A DNA stretch of 36,448 bases from Phycisphaerales bacterium (lineage in GTDB: Bacteria; Planctomycetota; Phycisphaerae; Phycisphaerales; UBA1924). Below the pieces are notes generated by a model, which saw only the letters and a list, made by a program, of their open reading frames with translations, had not been told where the DNA came from and ran no database searches. Every line of letters begins with the position of its first letter. The stretch's first letter is position 1. Of the stretch, positions 15,546-24,706 are shown one piece after another. The stretch is taken from the NCBI GenBank assembly GCA_017640485.1, contig JAEPQP010000013.1, positions 1 through 36,448 of the forward strand. Reading direction: 5' to 3'. The position numbers and the translations under genes are program-made.

Positions 15546-17003
15546 TTACAGATCGATCCGCCCGTCTTCAGGGGGATCCTCATCGAAGGGTTGGCCTTCC
15601 CACGATCCGGTACCCGCTTGTGCTGTGGAGCGAGACTCAGACGGATCACCGATCGCGTCCTCGCTCGATGCGACCAACGCGCAGACCATACAGTCCCCGG
15701 TCACATTACAGCTGGTCCGGCACATGTCGAGGATCCGATCGACGCCGAGGATGACCGCAATCCCCTCGAGCGGGATATTCACGCTCTGGAGCACGATGAC
15801 CAGCATGATCATCCCCACCCCGGGGACCCCTGCGGTCCCGATCGACGCGAGCGTCGCCGTGAGAACAATCGTGAGCTGCTCCGCGATTGTGAGATCCATC
15901 TGATAAAGCTGAGCAATGAAGACCGCCGCGACACCTTGGTACAGCGCTGTGCCGTCCATATTGATGGTCGCGCCGATCGGGAGAACGAACGAGCTGACCT
16001 CTTCCTTGATCCCGAGCCGCTGCTCGCAGCACTCCATCGTGACCGGGAGTGTAGCCGAGGAACTCGCGGAACTGAACGCGAGGAGCTGCGCCGGACTGAT
16101 CGCTCTGTAGAACCGCCCCATTGGGACTTTCCCCAGCACCTTGAATCCGATCGGGTAGATCACGAACATCATCGTCGCGAGCCCCGCGACGACCACGATG
16201 CTGTACACAGCGAGCGATCCCAGAATATCCAATCCCAGTTCCGCAATTTGCTCCACAATCAGAGCGAACACGGCGTACGGCGCGATCATCAGCACGATCT
16301 CGACCACCTTGATAATCACATCCGTCATCGCATCAAAGAAACGGATCACGACGACCGCTTTCTCGCGTTTGATCATCGTCAGCGCGATCCCGACCAGCAA
16401 CGACGCGAACACGACCTGCAGCATGTTCCCCGCGGCGATCGCTTCGAACGGATTCTTCGGGACGATATTGAGCACCGTGTCCCAGACATCGGGCGCCTGC
16501 GCCGCCGCGACTTTCGAGTCTGCTTGGTCCTTGAACTGCGCGACGAACCCGTCGCGTGCTTCCTCGCTCACGAAGGTGCCGGGCTTGACCACATTGGCAA
16601 AGAGCAATCCGACCGAGATCGCGACGGAAGTGGTGAAGACATAGATCATCACCGTCTTGCCCCCGATTCGGCTGAGTTTAGACAGATCATTGAGACTCGA
16701 GGCGCCGACGATCAGACTGAACACCACAATCGGGACCGCGATGAAGCGGAGCCCTCGCATGAAGAGATCGCCGACGAAGCTGTTCAGGTTGCGGATGAAG
16801 AGCGCCGCGTGGGCAACAAAGCTCGGTTCCTGGTTGGTCGTTTCGGTATCGACCCCCTCGACCCATGAACTCGGGTCATCGACCCCCATCGAGTTCCAGG
16901 TCGATGCGTCCCACATCGTGTTGATCCCGAGCCCAACGATGACGCCGAGGATCAAGCCGATGAGGATTTTCCAGTGCAATGCCAGGCTTCGTGAGTTGCT
17001 CAA
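15546..17003 (-). CDS. Dicarboxylate/amino acid:cation symporter (glutamate/aspartate type)
   Basis: Sodium- or proton-coupled symporter of the SLC1/GltPh family (DAACS), 485 aa, in the inner membrane. Visible landmarks are the HP1 serine-rich loop 'SSASSSATLPV', TM7 'NMDGT' (348-352), the HP2 tip 'ASIGTAGVPG', and TM8 with Asp422, Asp426, Arg429, Thr430, Asn433 and Asp437. These TM8 spacings match GltPh D390, D394, R397, T398, N401 and D405 exactly. The Asp/Arg pair indicates an acidic amino acid such as aspartate or glutamate rather than a neutral one. The TTG at 17003 is chosen as start because GGAG lies 7 nt upstream; an upstream in-frame ATG at 17081 would add 26 non-hydrophobic residues. 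It is divergent from the ABC transporter gene across 90 bp and upstream of argS. Confidence 0.92.
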   Translation of the reverse strand: MSNSRSLALHWKILIGLILGVIVGLGINTMWDASTWNSMGVDDPSSWVEGVDTETTNQEPSFVAHAALFIRNLNSFVGDLFMRGLRFIAVPIVVFSLIVGASSLNDLSKLSRIGGKTVMIYVFTTSVAISVGLLFANVVKPGTFVSEEARDGFVAQFKDQADSKVAAAQAPDVWDTVLNIVPKNPFEAIAAGNMLQVVFASLLVGIALTMIKREKAVVVIRFFDAMTDVIIKVVEIVLMIAPYAVFALIVEQIAELGLDILGSLAVYSIVVVAGLATMMFVIYPIGFKVLGKVPMGRFYRAISPAQLLAFSSASSSATLPVTMECCEQRLGIKEEVSSFVLPIGATINMDGTALYQGVAAVFIAQLYQMDLTIAEQLTIVLTATLASIGTAGVPGVGMIMLVIVLQSVNIPLEGIAVILGVDRILDMCRTSCNVTGDCMVCALVASSEDAIGDPSESRSTAQAGTGSWEGQPFDEDPPEDGRIDL

Positions 17004-17093
17004 GGTGGATCTCCGTGTGTTGAGTCTCCACGATACCGCATCGCAAGCAACTCGGCCAGTCCTTGCGAGCGTTCTGGTCACCTAGTATCCCTG

Positions 17094-19145
17094 ATGCCAA
17101 AAGAGTCTCCGAATCCATCCACATCTACGCCGCAGGCATTGAACAACCGATCGAGCCGATCACGATTCAAGGCGTACATCCAACGCCGCAAGGACCAGAA
17201 ACACACGCAGGAGGTCCACGAATCCGTTGATGATTCGCTCCAGAAGCAGCGCGACAAGCGATCCAAGCGCACCGCGCTGGGACTCATGGGTCAGTTCTGG
17301 GCGCTCTTGCGTGGTTTCCAGATCACGATCGTGATGTCGCTGCTCACCCTCTCGCTCGCCGTGCTGTTCGGGCTTGCGATGCCGATGAGCATGAAGATCG
17401 CGATCGACTACATCATCTCCGATACGCCGGGACCGAGCGGGCTCCCCCCAGTGCTCGGCGAGTTCAGTGGTTCACGCGAGGACCGCATCTCGCTGATCTG
17501 GATGCTCGGCGGCGCGATGCTGCTCGTCACCGCGTGCTCGATTATCTTCGGCATGTGGGGACGCTGGCAGTGCACCCGAATCACCAAGCGTGTCCAGGTC
17601 GCACTCCGCAAGCGTGTCTTTGATCATGCATCGCGTCTCCCGCTCCACCGAATCCATCATCTCAAGTCGGGGGGGGTCGCATCGATCCTCCGCGAAGACG
17701 CGGGAGGGGTGGGGGATCTGGTGTTCTCATTGATCTACAACCCATGGCGCGCGATCATCCAGTTCCTCGGTACGCTGATTGTGCTCATCTGGATCGACTG
17801 GAGACTCGTCATCGGCGCGATCGTCCTGCTCCCGGTCATCTGGATCAGCCACCGCACATGGATCCAGCGCATCCGCCCGATGTACCGCGATATCCGATCC
17901 CGAAGACAAGGCATCGACGCGATGAGCGCCGAGTCGTTCTCCGGGATGCGCGTCGTGCGCGCATTCAATCGAAGACAAGCGGAAGCCGCACGCTTCACGA
18001 ACGAAGGGCATTTGCTGGTCCGTCAAGAGCTCTATACCTGGTGGTGGGCGCGCTCGATCGAGATCGTCTGGCAGATCATGATCCCCGTCGCGTCCATCGC
18101 GGTACTTCTCTACGGCGGAACAGCGGTCATCGACGGCACGCTCACAATCGGTGACCTGATGGCGTTCTCCGCGTACATCCTCGCGCTGCTGGGACCGCTC
18201 GAATCGCTGGTCTCCAGCGCCACCAATGTCCAAAACAATCTCGCGGCTCTCGATCGTGTGCTGGACCTGCTCGCTGAAGATCAAGAGTTCGAGGGAGTCA
18301 CCCCGACCAAGCCCATCAACGCCGAATCGATTAGAGGCAAGCTCGATATTGATGGTCTTGGGTACGCGTACCCGATCCGCTCGAAGAACCGAGACAATGC
18401 GGATAGCGTGATCCAGCGCGGCGACCGAGTCCTTCACGACATCTCGCTCTCGATCGAGCCGGGAGAAACGATCGCGCTGGTCGGCGCGTCGGGAGCCGGG
18501 AAAACGACATTCTGTAATCTCATCGCTCGTTTTGATGACCCAACACACGGCTCGATCGCGATCGATGGAACCGATCTGCGTGATATCCCCGTCGAGCAGT
18601 ACCGAGGACTCCTCGGCATTGTCGAGCAGGATGTCTTCCTGTTCGACGGATCAGTCGGGGACAACATCGGGTACGCGAAGCGCCGATCCACGCACGAGCA
18701 GATCGTTGAAGCGGCGCGTGCAGCGAATGCACACGACTTCATTCTGGAGCTTGAGCAGGGGTACGACACGATCATCGGAGAGCGGGGCATCCGTCTATCA
18801 GGAGGACAGAAGCAACGCATCGCGATCGCCCGAGCGATCCTCGCGGATCCCAAGATCCTGATCCTCGACGAAGCAACGAGTGCCCTGGACACCGAGTCCG
18901 AGCGATTGATCCAGCAGGCGCTCAACACCCTCATGGAATCGCGGACCAGCTTTGTCATCGCGCACCGATTGAGCACCATCCGTCACGCGACCCGGATTGT
19001 GGTCATCGAAGACGGCACGATTCAAGAGGTCGGCACGCACGAAGAACTCCTCGAGAAAGACGGGCGATACGCGCAGCTCCTGAAAATGCAGCTGACCGAT
19101 GACTCGGACGATCAAGATATGTGGGCCTCGTTCCCGAGCAAATGA
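17094..19145 (+). CDS. ABC transporter, fused permease/ATPase (MsbA-like)
   Basis: Half-transporter of the ABCB exporter type, 683 aa, working as a homodimer in the inner membrane, probably for a lipid, peptide or drug-like substrate. A basic cytoplasmic N-terminus of about 65 residues precedes six membrane helices (about 75-390, beginning 'FQITIVMSLLTLSLAVLFG'). The nucleotide-binding domain has Walker A 'GASGAGKTT' (464-472), signature 'LSGGQ' (568-572), Walker B 'ILILDE' with catalytic Glu593, and switch His624. All are intact, so the ATPase should be active. The start ATG lacks a clear ribosome site. It is divergent from the symporter gene, and transcription ends at the two-way terminator at 19167-19197. 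MsbA (lipid A flippase) is one option; substrate cannot be assigned from sequence. Confidence 0.92.
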   Translation: MPKESPNPSTSTPQALNNRSSRSRFKAYIQRRKDQKHTQEVHESVDDSLQKQRDKRSKRTALGLMGQFWALLRGFQITIVMSLLTLSLAVLFGLAMPMSMKIAIDYIISDTPGPSGLPPVLGEFSGSREDRISLIWMLGGAMLLVTACSIIFGMWGRWQCTRITKRVQVALRKRVFDHASRLPLHRIHHLKSGGVASILREDAGGVGDLVFSLIYNPWRAIIQFLGTLIVLIWIDWRLVIGAIVLLPVIWISHRTWIQRIRPMYRDIRSRRQGIDAMSAESFSGMRVVRAFNRRQAEAARFTNEGHLLVRQELYTWWWARSIEIVWQIMIPVASIAVLLYGGTAVIDGTLTIGDLMAFSAYILALLGPLESLVSSATNVQNNLAALDRVLDLLAEDQEFEGVTPTKPINAESIRGKLDIDGLGYAYPIRSKNRDNADSVIQRGDRVLHDISLSIEPGETIALVGASGAGKTTFCNLIARFDDPTHGSIAIDGTDLRDIPVEQYRGLLGIVEQDVFLFDGSVGDNIGYAKRRSTHEQIVEAARAANAHDFILELEQGYDTIIGERGIRLSGGQKQRIAIARAILADPKILILDEATSALDTESERLIQQALNTLMESRTSFVIAHRLSTIRHATRIVVIEDGTIQEVGTHEELLEKDGRYAQLLKMQLTDDSDDQDMWASFPSK

Positions 19146-19166
19146 CTGTGGAGAACTTGAAATCAA

Positions 19167-19197
19167 AAAGACCTCGATCGGAGAGATCGAGGTCTTT
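19167..19197. terminator. Two-way terminator between ABC transporter and tRNA-Gln
   Basis: AAAGACCTCGATC (19167-19179) pairs perfectly with GATCGAGGTCTTT (19185-19197) over the 5-nt loop GGAGA, a 13-bp stem. T-runs flank it on both strands: the plus strand ends in TTT and the minus strand in TTTTTGATTT. It ends the ABC gene rightward and the tRNA leftward. Confidence 0.92.
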
Positions 19198-19206
19198 CGT
19201 ATTCAA

Positions 19207-19277
19207 TAGGGGATAAGAGATTTGAACTCTTACTAAAGGTATCAGAAACCTTCGTGCTACCGTTACACCAATCCCCT
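19207..19277 (-). tRNA. tRNA-Gln(CTG)
   Basis: Read on the minus strand this folds as a full cloverleaf. Acceptor AGGGGAT pairs with ATCCCCT; the D stem is GTGT/GCAC; the anticodon stem AAGGT/ACCTT encloses the loop TTCTGAT with anticodon CTG (bases 19243-19245); the T stem AAGAG/CTCTT encloses TTCAAAT; the discriminator is A. It should read CAG (Gln). The 3' CCA is not encoded, so a CCA-adding enzyme is needed. The terminator follows 9 bp downstream. Confidence 0.96.
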
Positions 19278-19320
19278 GAATGTCGCTGCAGTTCAGACTT
19301 TGATTCATTCTCAGCGGTGT

Positions 19321-19349
19321 ATCCTAATCCTCGACTCCCCGCCGGGCAA
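19321..19349 (-). promoter_or_regulatory. Candidate promoter of tRNA-Gln
   Basis: On the minus strand TTGCCC (19349-19344), a 17-bp spacer and TAGGAT (19326-19321) lie at the right distance for transcription starting near 19313, about 36 nt before the tRNA 5' end. The match is moderate. Confidence 0.45.
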
Positions 19350-19381
19350 CCCGTCCTCGCGCCCGACTCCTATGATCGTGG

Positions 19382-21235
19382 ATGCTCAAATCACTCCAGA
19401 TCGTCTGCGCCCTGCTTGTTCTCACGCTTGGTTTCCGCGTCCAAGCCGAGCCTTTACTCCCAGCGTGCCCGCCGGATCGCGATGAGCAGTTGTGGTCATT
19501 CATGGACACGCTGCTCCTCGCGATGTACGACCAGAATCCCGGGAGCTACTACCAGATCGTCAATGACGAATCCAGGCTCGGCGAGCTCGGCGATGTCTCC
19601 GAAGCATCCATCCAAGTCTGGATCGATCGTCAGCGCGAACTGCTCGAAGAGCTCCGCTCGCTCGATCAGAGCGGGTACTCCGACGCGGATCGGACCGATC
19701 ACGATCTCGTCCAGTACCAACTCATGACGAGCATCAGCCGAAGCAAGTACAAGTCGCACCAGATCCCGATCACCTCAATCTCAGGCCCTCAGATCTGGCT
19801 CCCCCAAATGGGATCTCGTGTCCCGATGCGTACGCAGCAGCATCGGGAGATGTATGTCCAGCGGTTGCGCCAGGTCGATGTCCTGATCGGGGATCACATG
19901 GACAACATGCGATCGGGGATGCAGTCCAACCGTGTCCCGCCTCGCGTGATCCTGGGTTCGACTGTGGATCAGGTCTTGGCGCAGTGCAGCGCCGAGATCC
20001 GGAAAGACCCGACCAAATCGCCGTTCTTCGAGCCGCTGCGATCGCTCGATGCGAATGACCCGATCGCGATGGAAGCGAGAACCATCATCGAGGAACGGAT
20101 CATCCCGGTCTTCATGGAACTCGCATTGTTCCTGCAGAACGAGTACATCCCTTCGTGCCGAGCGAGTGTCGGCGCGAGCGATGGGATCGACGGCATCGAG
20201 GGATACAACGCGCAGCTCGCGCTCCATACGACAATTCCTGGGATCACCGCTGATCAGATCCACGCGGTCGGACTCCGCGAAGTCAATCGACTCAAATCCG
20301 AGATGATGGAGGTCATCGGACAGACCGACTGGATTGAAGATCCCAACGGCGGGGGATTCCTCGATACCACTGCAGAAGGCGTATTCTCTGCGTTCACCGA
20401 CTATCTCCGCACAGACCCGCGCTTCTACCACACCGATCCAGAAGAACTCCTGACCGAATACCAAGCGATCTCGAAGCGCGTCGACCCAGGGATGGCGGAA
20501 CTGTTCTACACCCTCCCCCGTCTGTCCTACGGCGTCAAGCGACTCCCGGAGTACCAAGAACCCAGCGCGCCCACCGCATACTACTACCCCGGAGATCTGA
20601 AGTCCGGAGTCCCTGGATACTTCATGGCCAACTGCTCCAAGCTCGACCAGCGTCCACGCTACGAGATGCTCGCGCTGACGATGCACGAAGCCGTCCCGGG
20701 TCATCACCACCAGTACGCACTGGTCAGTGAGATCGAGAACCAGCACCCGATCCGTCAGACAATGAGTTTCACCGCCTACGGAGAGGGCTGGGCGCTCTAC
20801 GCCGAATCACTCGGTCTTGAGATGGGTGACCGCGCCACCAATGGCTTGTACGCCGATCCGTACGATAACTTCGGACGACTCAACATGGAGATGTGGAGAG
20901 CGTTGCGTCTGGTCGTGGACACGGGGATCCACGCGAAGGGATGGACGCGTGATCAAGCGATCGAGTACATGACGCAGAACAGCGCGCTGGCGCCGCACAA
21001 CATCGCGTCGGAAGTCGATCGGTACATCGGTTGGCCGGGACAAGCGACGGGGTACATGCTGGGACAGCTCTCGATCCGAGCGCTGCGCAGTCGCGCTGAG
21101 GAGACGCTCGGGGATGATTTTGATCTCCGCGCATTCCACGACGAACTTCTCAAGGACGGCTCGATCCCGCTCCCGATCCTCGAAAAACAAATCAACCGCT
21201 GGGTGGTGTCCCAGCGGTCGAGTGTGTCCCCTTGA
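19382..21235 (+). CDS. DUF885 family secreted metallopeptidase-like protein
   Basis: Exported protein of 617 aa. A signal peptide (residues 1-22, ending 'GFRVQA') precedes a mostly helical DUF885 domain. The family's zinc motif is present as 'HEAVPGHHHQ' (His435, Glu436, His441-443), matching the usual HEGxPGHH, and the later 'GYMLGQLSIRALR' is also typical. Related proteins are treated as thermolysin-like or carboxypeptidase-like zinc peptidases, but few have been tested. The protein would act in the periplasm or outside the cell. No ribosome site is clear before the ATG at 19382. The gene stands alone, divergent from tRNA-Gln and convergent with the small gene ending at 21261. The family is secure; peptidase activity is inferred from the motif. 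Confidence 0.9.
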   Translation: MLKSLQIVCALLVLTLGFRVQAEPLLPACPPDRDEQLWSFMDTLLLAMYDQNPGSYYQIVNDESRLGELGDVSEASIQVWIDRQRELLEELRSLDQSGYSDADRTDHDLVQYQLMTSISRSKYKSHQIPITSISGPQIWLPQMGSRVPMRTQQHREMYVQRLRQVDVLIGDHMDNMRSGMQSNRVPPRVILGSTVDQVLAQCSAEIRKDPTKSPFFEPLRSLDANDPIAMEARTIIEERIIPVFMELALFLQNEYIPSCRASVGASDGIDGIEGYNAQLALHTTIPGITADQIHAVGLREVNRLKSEMMEVIGQTDWIEDPNGGGFLDTTAEGVFSAFTDYLRTDPRFYHTDPEELLTEYQAISKRVDPGMAELFYTLPRLSYGVKRLPEYQEPSAPTAYYYPGDLKSGVPGYFMANCSKLDQRPRYEMLALTMHEAVPGHHHQYALVSEIENQHPIRQTMSFTAYGEGWALYAESLGLEMGDRATNGLYADPYDNFGRLNMEMWRALRLVVDTGIHAKGWTRDQAIEYMTQNSALAPHNIASEVDRYIGWPGQATGYMLGQLSIRALRSRAEETLGDDFDLRAFHDELLKDGSIPLPILEKQINRWVVSQRSSVSP

Positions 21236-21260
21236 GAGAGAGAGTTTTGTGTTGGGTCGG

Positions 21261-21557
21261 TTAGCCGATCGTGTCGTCTGATCCAGTGGATTTCCACTGG
21301 TTCTTCTGGTCGTTGCGTCCCAGCGGCTTGGCGCGTCCGAACGACGCACGCTTGCGCTGGAGTTCGGTCATCGGACGAGCGGGTGTGCTCCCCCCGACTT
21401 CTTGATCCAGATCCACGGTGCTGTTGGTGTTCCGCTGAGCGGGTTTCGGAGTCCCGACCGGAGGTCCAAGGCGTTTGGTCCGTGCGTCGTCGATGGATCG
21501 ATCCATCTTGTTGAGCAGCGCCCGAACCTCATTGAATGCTTTGCCGTTGTTTTCCAT
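21261..21557 (-). CDS. Small hypothetical protein, 98 aa
   Basis: Unrecognised, hydrophilic and basic. A short helical N-terminus ('NEVRALLNKMDRSIDDA') leads to a disordered, Pro/Thr/Gln-rich middle and a Lys/Arg-rich tail. ATG 21557 is chosen because GGAGG lies 7 nt upstream; an in-frame TTG at 21563 would be too close to it. The ribosome site makes this a real gene. It is divergent from the gene at 21773 across 215 bp. No function is suggested. Confidence 0.65.
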   Translation of the reverse strand: MENNGKAFNEVRALLNKMDRSIDDARTKRLGPPVGTPKPAQRNTNSTVDLDQEVGGSTPARPMTELQRKRASFGRAKPLGRNDQKNQWKSTGSDDTIG

Positions 21558-21772
21558 ACTCAAACCTCCGTTAACAAATGCATCGGCGACCCATCCAAGC
21601 TACTTGGACCGTTGATGCCCTGTTTCGCGAATCGATCGCAGACTGTGCCGGTTATGACGGTGGGGGTCTCGGATATGAAAAACAGACCTGCTTATGCAGA
21701 CGCAGCAGCGCAGAATGCGTCGTTTTGGAGTCCCGCTGAGAACTGCTGGGAGCGTGTATAAACTTGTGGACT

Positions 21773-22417
21773 ATGGAATCACCCAAACCAACTTCACTCC
21801 CCTCGTCGTCCCACGATCCGCTGTCCACTTGGTCGCAGCCGAACGATCAGATCCAATCAGTGGTTCCCAACTCTGTGCGTGTCCAAGCGCGCCGGGACCT
21901 GTTCTGGTCCAATGTTGTGCGTGACTCGCTGATGGCGCTCTCAAGCGCCGCCGCGAGTTCGAGTGCACGACTCAGCGCCACACCGACCGCGGCACAGCAC
22001 TCCACCAAACCCGTTGATTCCTTGTTTGACGGCCGAATGGGGATTATCACCACGCTCGGTCAACGGATCCCGATCGCGGACATCTTCCCCGTCTTCGCGT
22101 GCTCCTCGACCGGATCGAGCGCCGATCGTGAGCGATCCAGAGATGTCCAGTGCACCGTGTTCCGGATAACCACCCCGACCGGGGAGGCCTACACGCTCCC
22201 GATCTCGCAGATCATCGGGATCCACTCGCTGTCTGAAGATCTGATCAAGCAACTCGAAGCCGCGAGCGAAGACATGCAGGAGGACGGGCCAGATTCCGAG
22301 CACCGCCTCCCGTTCGGATTCGCGGCCTACACATCGCTCTCGCAAGCGGAAGCCAAGAAAGCGAACGAGCTTGAGGCACAATCAAAGGCGAATTCAGAGC
22401 TGAATGACCGAATTTAA
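21773..22417 (+). CDS. Hypothetical protein, 214 aa
   Basis: Unrecognised soluble protein. A Ser/Pro-rich N-terminal 40 residues and an Ala/Ser-rich segment (about 50-75) precede a compact part at about 85-170. There 'FRITTPTGEAYTLPISQIIGIHSLSEDLI' reads as strand-turn-strand-helix, summarised as a small beta domain. The C-terminus ('LSQAEAKKANELEAQSK') is a predicted coiled coil. There is no signal peptide or membrane helix. The ribosome site is weak and the start at 21773 is the first ATG; in-frame TTG 21764 is less likely. It ends 89 bp before the glycosyltransferase gene, which has its own good ribosome site, so a shared transcript is possible. Confidence 0.65.
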   Translation: MESPKPTSLPSSSHDPLSTWSQPNDQIQSVVPNSVRVQARRDLFWSNVVRDSLMALSSAAASSSARLSATPTAAQHSTKPVDSLFDGRMGIITTLGQRIPIADIFPVFACSSTGSSADRERSRDVQCTVFRITTPTGEAYTLPISQIIGIHSLSEDLIKQLEAASEDMQEDGPDSEHRLPFGFAAYTSLSQAEAKKANELEAQSKANSELNDRI

Positions 22418-22506
22418 CGCTCTGACAAGAACGACGGAATAAAGATATCCGACCGACCGTTCAGGTATAAACCGATTCCGGCTCTATCATCATTCTGGAG
22501 AAATGA

Positions 22507-23304
22507 ATGGCTGTACTCATCGCGATCCCTGTCTACAACGAAGTGAACTATGTGCGCGGAATCCTCGATCGCGTGCGTGAATACGCCGACGACATCCTCT
22601 TGATTGATGACGGCTCCACTGATGGCACCCCCGGGATCCTCGAAGAACTGCGTGAGCCGATGAATCTCCAGATCATCCGCCACCAGACGAATCTTGGGTA
22701 CGGACGCGCCATCGCCGAAAGCTTCAAGCACGCTTCCAAGCATGGGTACGACTGGGTGATCACAATGGATTGCGATGACCAGCACGAGCCCGCTCACATC
22801 CCAACCTTTATCAACGCGATCGAGCGCGATGATCTGGACATCATCTCCGGCTCCAGGTACCTGAACCTCGACGCGAAAACCGAGATCGCTCCAGCAGATC
22901 GGAGAGCGATCAACATGACGCTCGCCAACGAGATCAATGATCAACTGGGATTCACACTGACCGACGCGTTCTGCGGATTCAAAGCGCACCGGGTCTCCGC
23001 GATGGAACGCATCACGCTCACAGAAGACGGCTACGCGTTCCCGATGCAGCTCTGGGCTCAGTCCGCGGCTCACAAACTCCGCGTGGGAGAGATCGAGGTC
23101 GATCTCATCTACAACGATCCGAACCGAACCTTCGGAGGCGGGCTCGATGATTCCGTCAAGCGACTCGCGCACTACCGCGAAGTCCTCGCACGCGAGATCG
23201 ATCGCGCGTTCGCATCAGTCGCAGCACTGAGCGGTCGGCACGCTCAGCACTCGGCTCAGAACCCGGCTCATGCAGGATCCAAGAGCGGATGTCGGTGTTG
23301 TTGA
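22507..23304 (+). CDS. Family 2 glycosyltransferase (polyprenyl-phosphate sugar synthase-like)
   Basis: GT-A fold glycosyltransferase of 265 aa that would transfer a sugar from a nucleotide donor, most like DPM1/polyprenyl-phosphate mannosyl- or glucosyltransferases. Motifs are 'IPVYNE' (7-12), 'LIDDGSTDGT' with Asp34/Asp35, 'RHQTNLGYGRAIAESF', and the DxD-like 'MDCDDQH' (Asp88, Asp90, Asp91). There is no C-terminal membrane anchor, unlike many bacterial homologues. Instead it ends in a His/Ser-rich tail finishing 'SGCRCC', a Cys-rich end that could bind metal or be modified. GGAG lies 7 nt before the ATG. The next gene starts 50 bp later, then another after 23 bp, suggesting a three-gene operon. 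Donor and acceptor are not inferable. Confidence 0.88.
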   Translation: MAVLIAIPVYNEVNYVRGILDRVREYADDILLIDDGSTDGTPGILEELREPMNLQIIRHQTNLGYGRAIAESFKHASKHGYDWVITMDCDDQHEPAHIPTFINAIERDDLDIISGSRYLNLDAKTEIAPADRRAINMTLANEINDQLGFTLTDAFCGFKAHRVSAMERITLTEDGYAFPMQLWAQSAAHKLRVGEIEVDLIYNDPNRTFGGGLDDSVKRLAHYREVLAREIDRAFASVAALSGRHAQHSAQNPAHAGSKSGCRCC

Positions 23305-23354
23305 TCCGTTGAGATGCAAAGCGATCGCTCCCACAACGCACAGGACCCGTGGGT

Positions 23355-24683
23355 ATGACCACCACGCCATCCAAGATCACACGCGAGCAGACGAACGCAC
23401 AGGAACTCCGATTCCAGCCTGCGATTGACCAATGGGCTCGCGCATTCGATCCGCCGAGAGCTCAACCCCTCATCCAAGCAAGAACCCAGCTCGGGCTCCC
23501 AGTCGATGTGCCGATCATTGCATCCGGACACCAGCCGACCGTGTTTCATCCTGGAATCATCGCGAAACTCATCGCGCTCGATCAACTCGCGAAGATCAGC
23601 GGAGCCCACCGGCTCTGGATCGTTCCCGATCAAGACATCGTTGATCCCGCGCTGATCCGTATGCCGCATGGATCCGGGAATGACCTAGAAGTTCGTGAGC
23701 TCCGACTCGGAGGATCGACCGTGGTCGCTCCCGCGGCGCTCACCGCTCCGATCGAGATGGATCCTGATCTCCCGCAAGAACTCGAATCTCTGGCGCAATG
23801 GATCAGCGGGTACGAGCATGAGGACTCGCTCGCGAAGCAGTTCAGCAGCGCCATCATCGCAATGATCTGCGAACAACTGGATCTTGATCAGCCGACGATT
23901 CTGTACGCGTCAGAACTGATGGACTCCGTCGGTTCGGAGCTGCTTGATCCCATGCTGGATGATCCGAAGTCAGCGATCCGAGCATACAACACCGCCGCGG
24001 AGCGATACCCCGATGCTGGGGTGCGTCCACTGTCGATTGATACATCTCGGATCGAACTCCCCTTCTGGAGACTCGGCTCCGATTCACGATCGGAAGTCTT
24101 CGTGGATCCAACGCATCCGCATGAACTCGATCGGTCCAGACTCGCTCCGCGGGGTCTCGCGATGACCGCGATCATGCGCCTGCTGTTGTGCGAGTGCTTC
24201 ATCCATGGCACAGGTGGATACCTCTACGACCAGATCACCACTGATTGGATCCAAGATTGGCTCGGACAACCACTCGCACCGATCGTGGGGGCTAGCGCGG
24301 ATGTGTATCTCGATCTTGAACTCCCCGAGACCCCAAGCGTCGATCATGCCGTGTGGAGAGCCCATCACGCTCGGCACACGCCCGCGATGCTGAGTGACCC
24401 AGCCGCGGATGCGCAGAAGCGGGAACTCGTTGGATCGATTCAAGACGCGAAAGACCTCGGCGATCGACCACTCGCGGCCAGACGCTTCCGGGAACTGCAG
24501 GATCTGCTGGGCCGCGTCCGCAAACAACATGCTCAGGAACTCGAAGCCTTGGATCAAGCCGTCGAGATGGCGCGATCATCCCAGCACCTTCTGGACCTCG
24601 CTCGCGATCGGACATGGGCTTTCCCGCTCTACACGGATCAGCAGCTCGAGCAGCTCAAAGCATCCATCGTCGATGCTTTCTAA
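23355..24683 (+). CDS. Conserved hypothetical protein, 442 aa, possibly BshC-related
   Basis: No enzymatic family is certain. The N-terminal motif 'IASGHQPTVFHPGIIAK' and the later 'LWIVPDQDIVDP' loosely parallel the 'TGQQPG...K' and 'FWVAxEDHD' segments of BshC, the putative cysteine-adding enzyme of bacillithiol synthesis. 'ECFIHGTGGYLYDQIT' recalls a planctomycete hypothetical family with 'LFIHGIGGAKYD'. The final 70 residues are helical and probably coiled-coil ('RELQDLLGRVRKQHAQEL'). There is no signal peptide. ATG 23355 is used with AGGA 9 nt upstream. The BshC relation is from memory of motifs and is weak, but the window also holds a BshB1-like enzyme. It sits between the glycosyltransferase and the binding lipoprotein in a likely operon. 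Confidence 0.7.
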   Translation: MTTTPSKITREQTNAQELRFQPAIDQWARAFDPPRAQPLIQARTQLGLPVDVPIIASGHQPTVFHPGIIAKLIALDQLAKISGAHRLWIVPDQDIVDPALIRMPHGSGNDLEVRELRLGGSTVVAPAALTAPIEMDPDLPQELESLAQWISGYEHEDSLAKQFSSAIIAMICEQLDLDQPTILYASELMDSVGSELLDPMLDDPKSAIRAYNTAAERYPDAGVRPLSIDTSRIELPFWRLGSDSRSEVFVDPTHPHELDRSRLAPRGLAMTAIMRLLLCECFIHGTGGYLYDQITTDWIQDWLGQPLAPIVGASADVYLDLELPETPSVDHAVWRAHHARHTPAMLSDPAADAQKRELVGSIQDAKDLGDRPLAARRFRELQDLLGRVRKQHAQELEALDQAVEMARSSQHLLDLARDRTWAFPLYTDQQLEQLKASIVDAF

Positions 24684-24706
24684 GCAGCAGACTGATACCC
24701 TCTGGG

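Noticed and set aside
15506-15649. Upstream extension of argS to 15649
   Set aside because: It would overlap the symporter's C-terminus by over 100 bp and add residues absent from the family; ATG 15505 gives the usual N-terminus.
15384-16868. Long plus-strand frame (494 codons) opposite argS and the symporter
   Set aside because: It has an Arg/Asp/His-rich low-complexity product and spans the ends of two recognisable genes on the other strand.
19781-20746. Minus-strand frame (321 codons) opposite the DUF885 gene
   Set aside because: There is no ribosome site and no recognisable domain, while the plus strand carries signal peptide and zinc motif.
23355-24683. Firm call of bshC for the 442-aa protein
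   Set aside because: Only short motifs are loosely similar and the best-conserved parts resemble a separate planctomycete hypothetical family, so no symbol was given.
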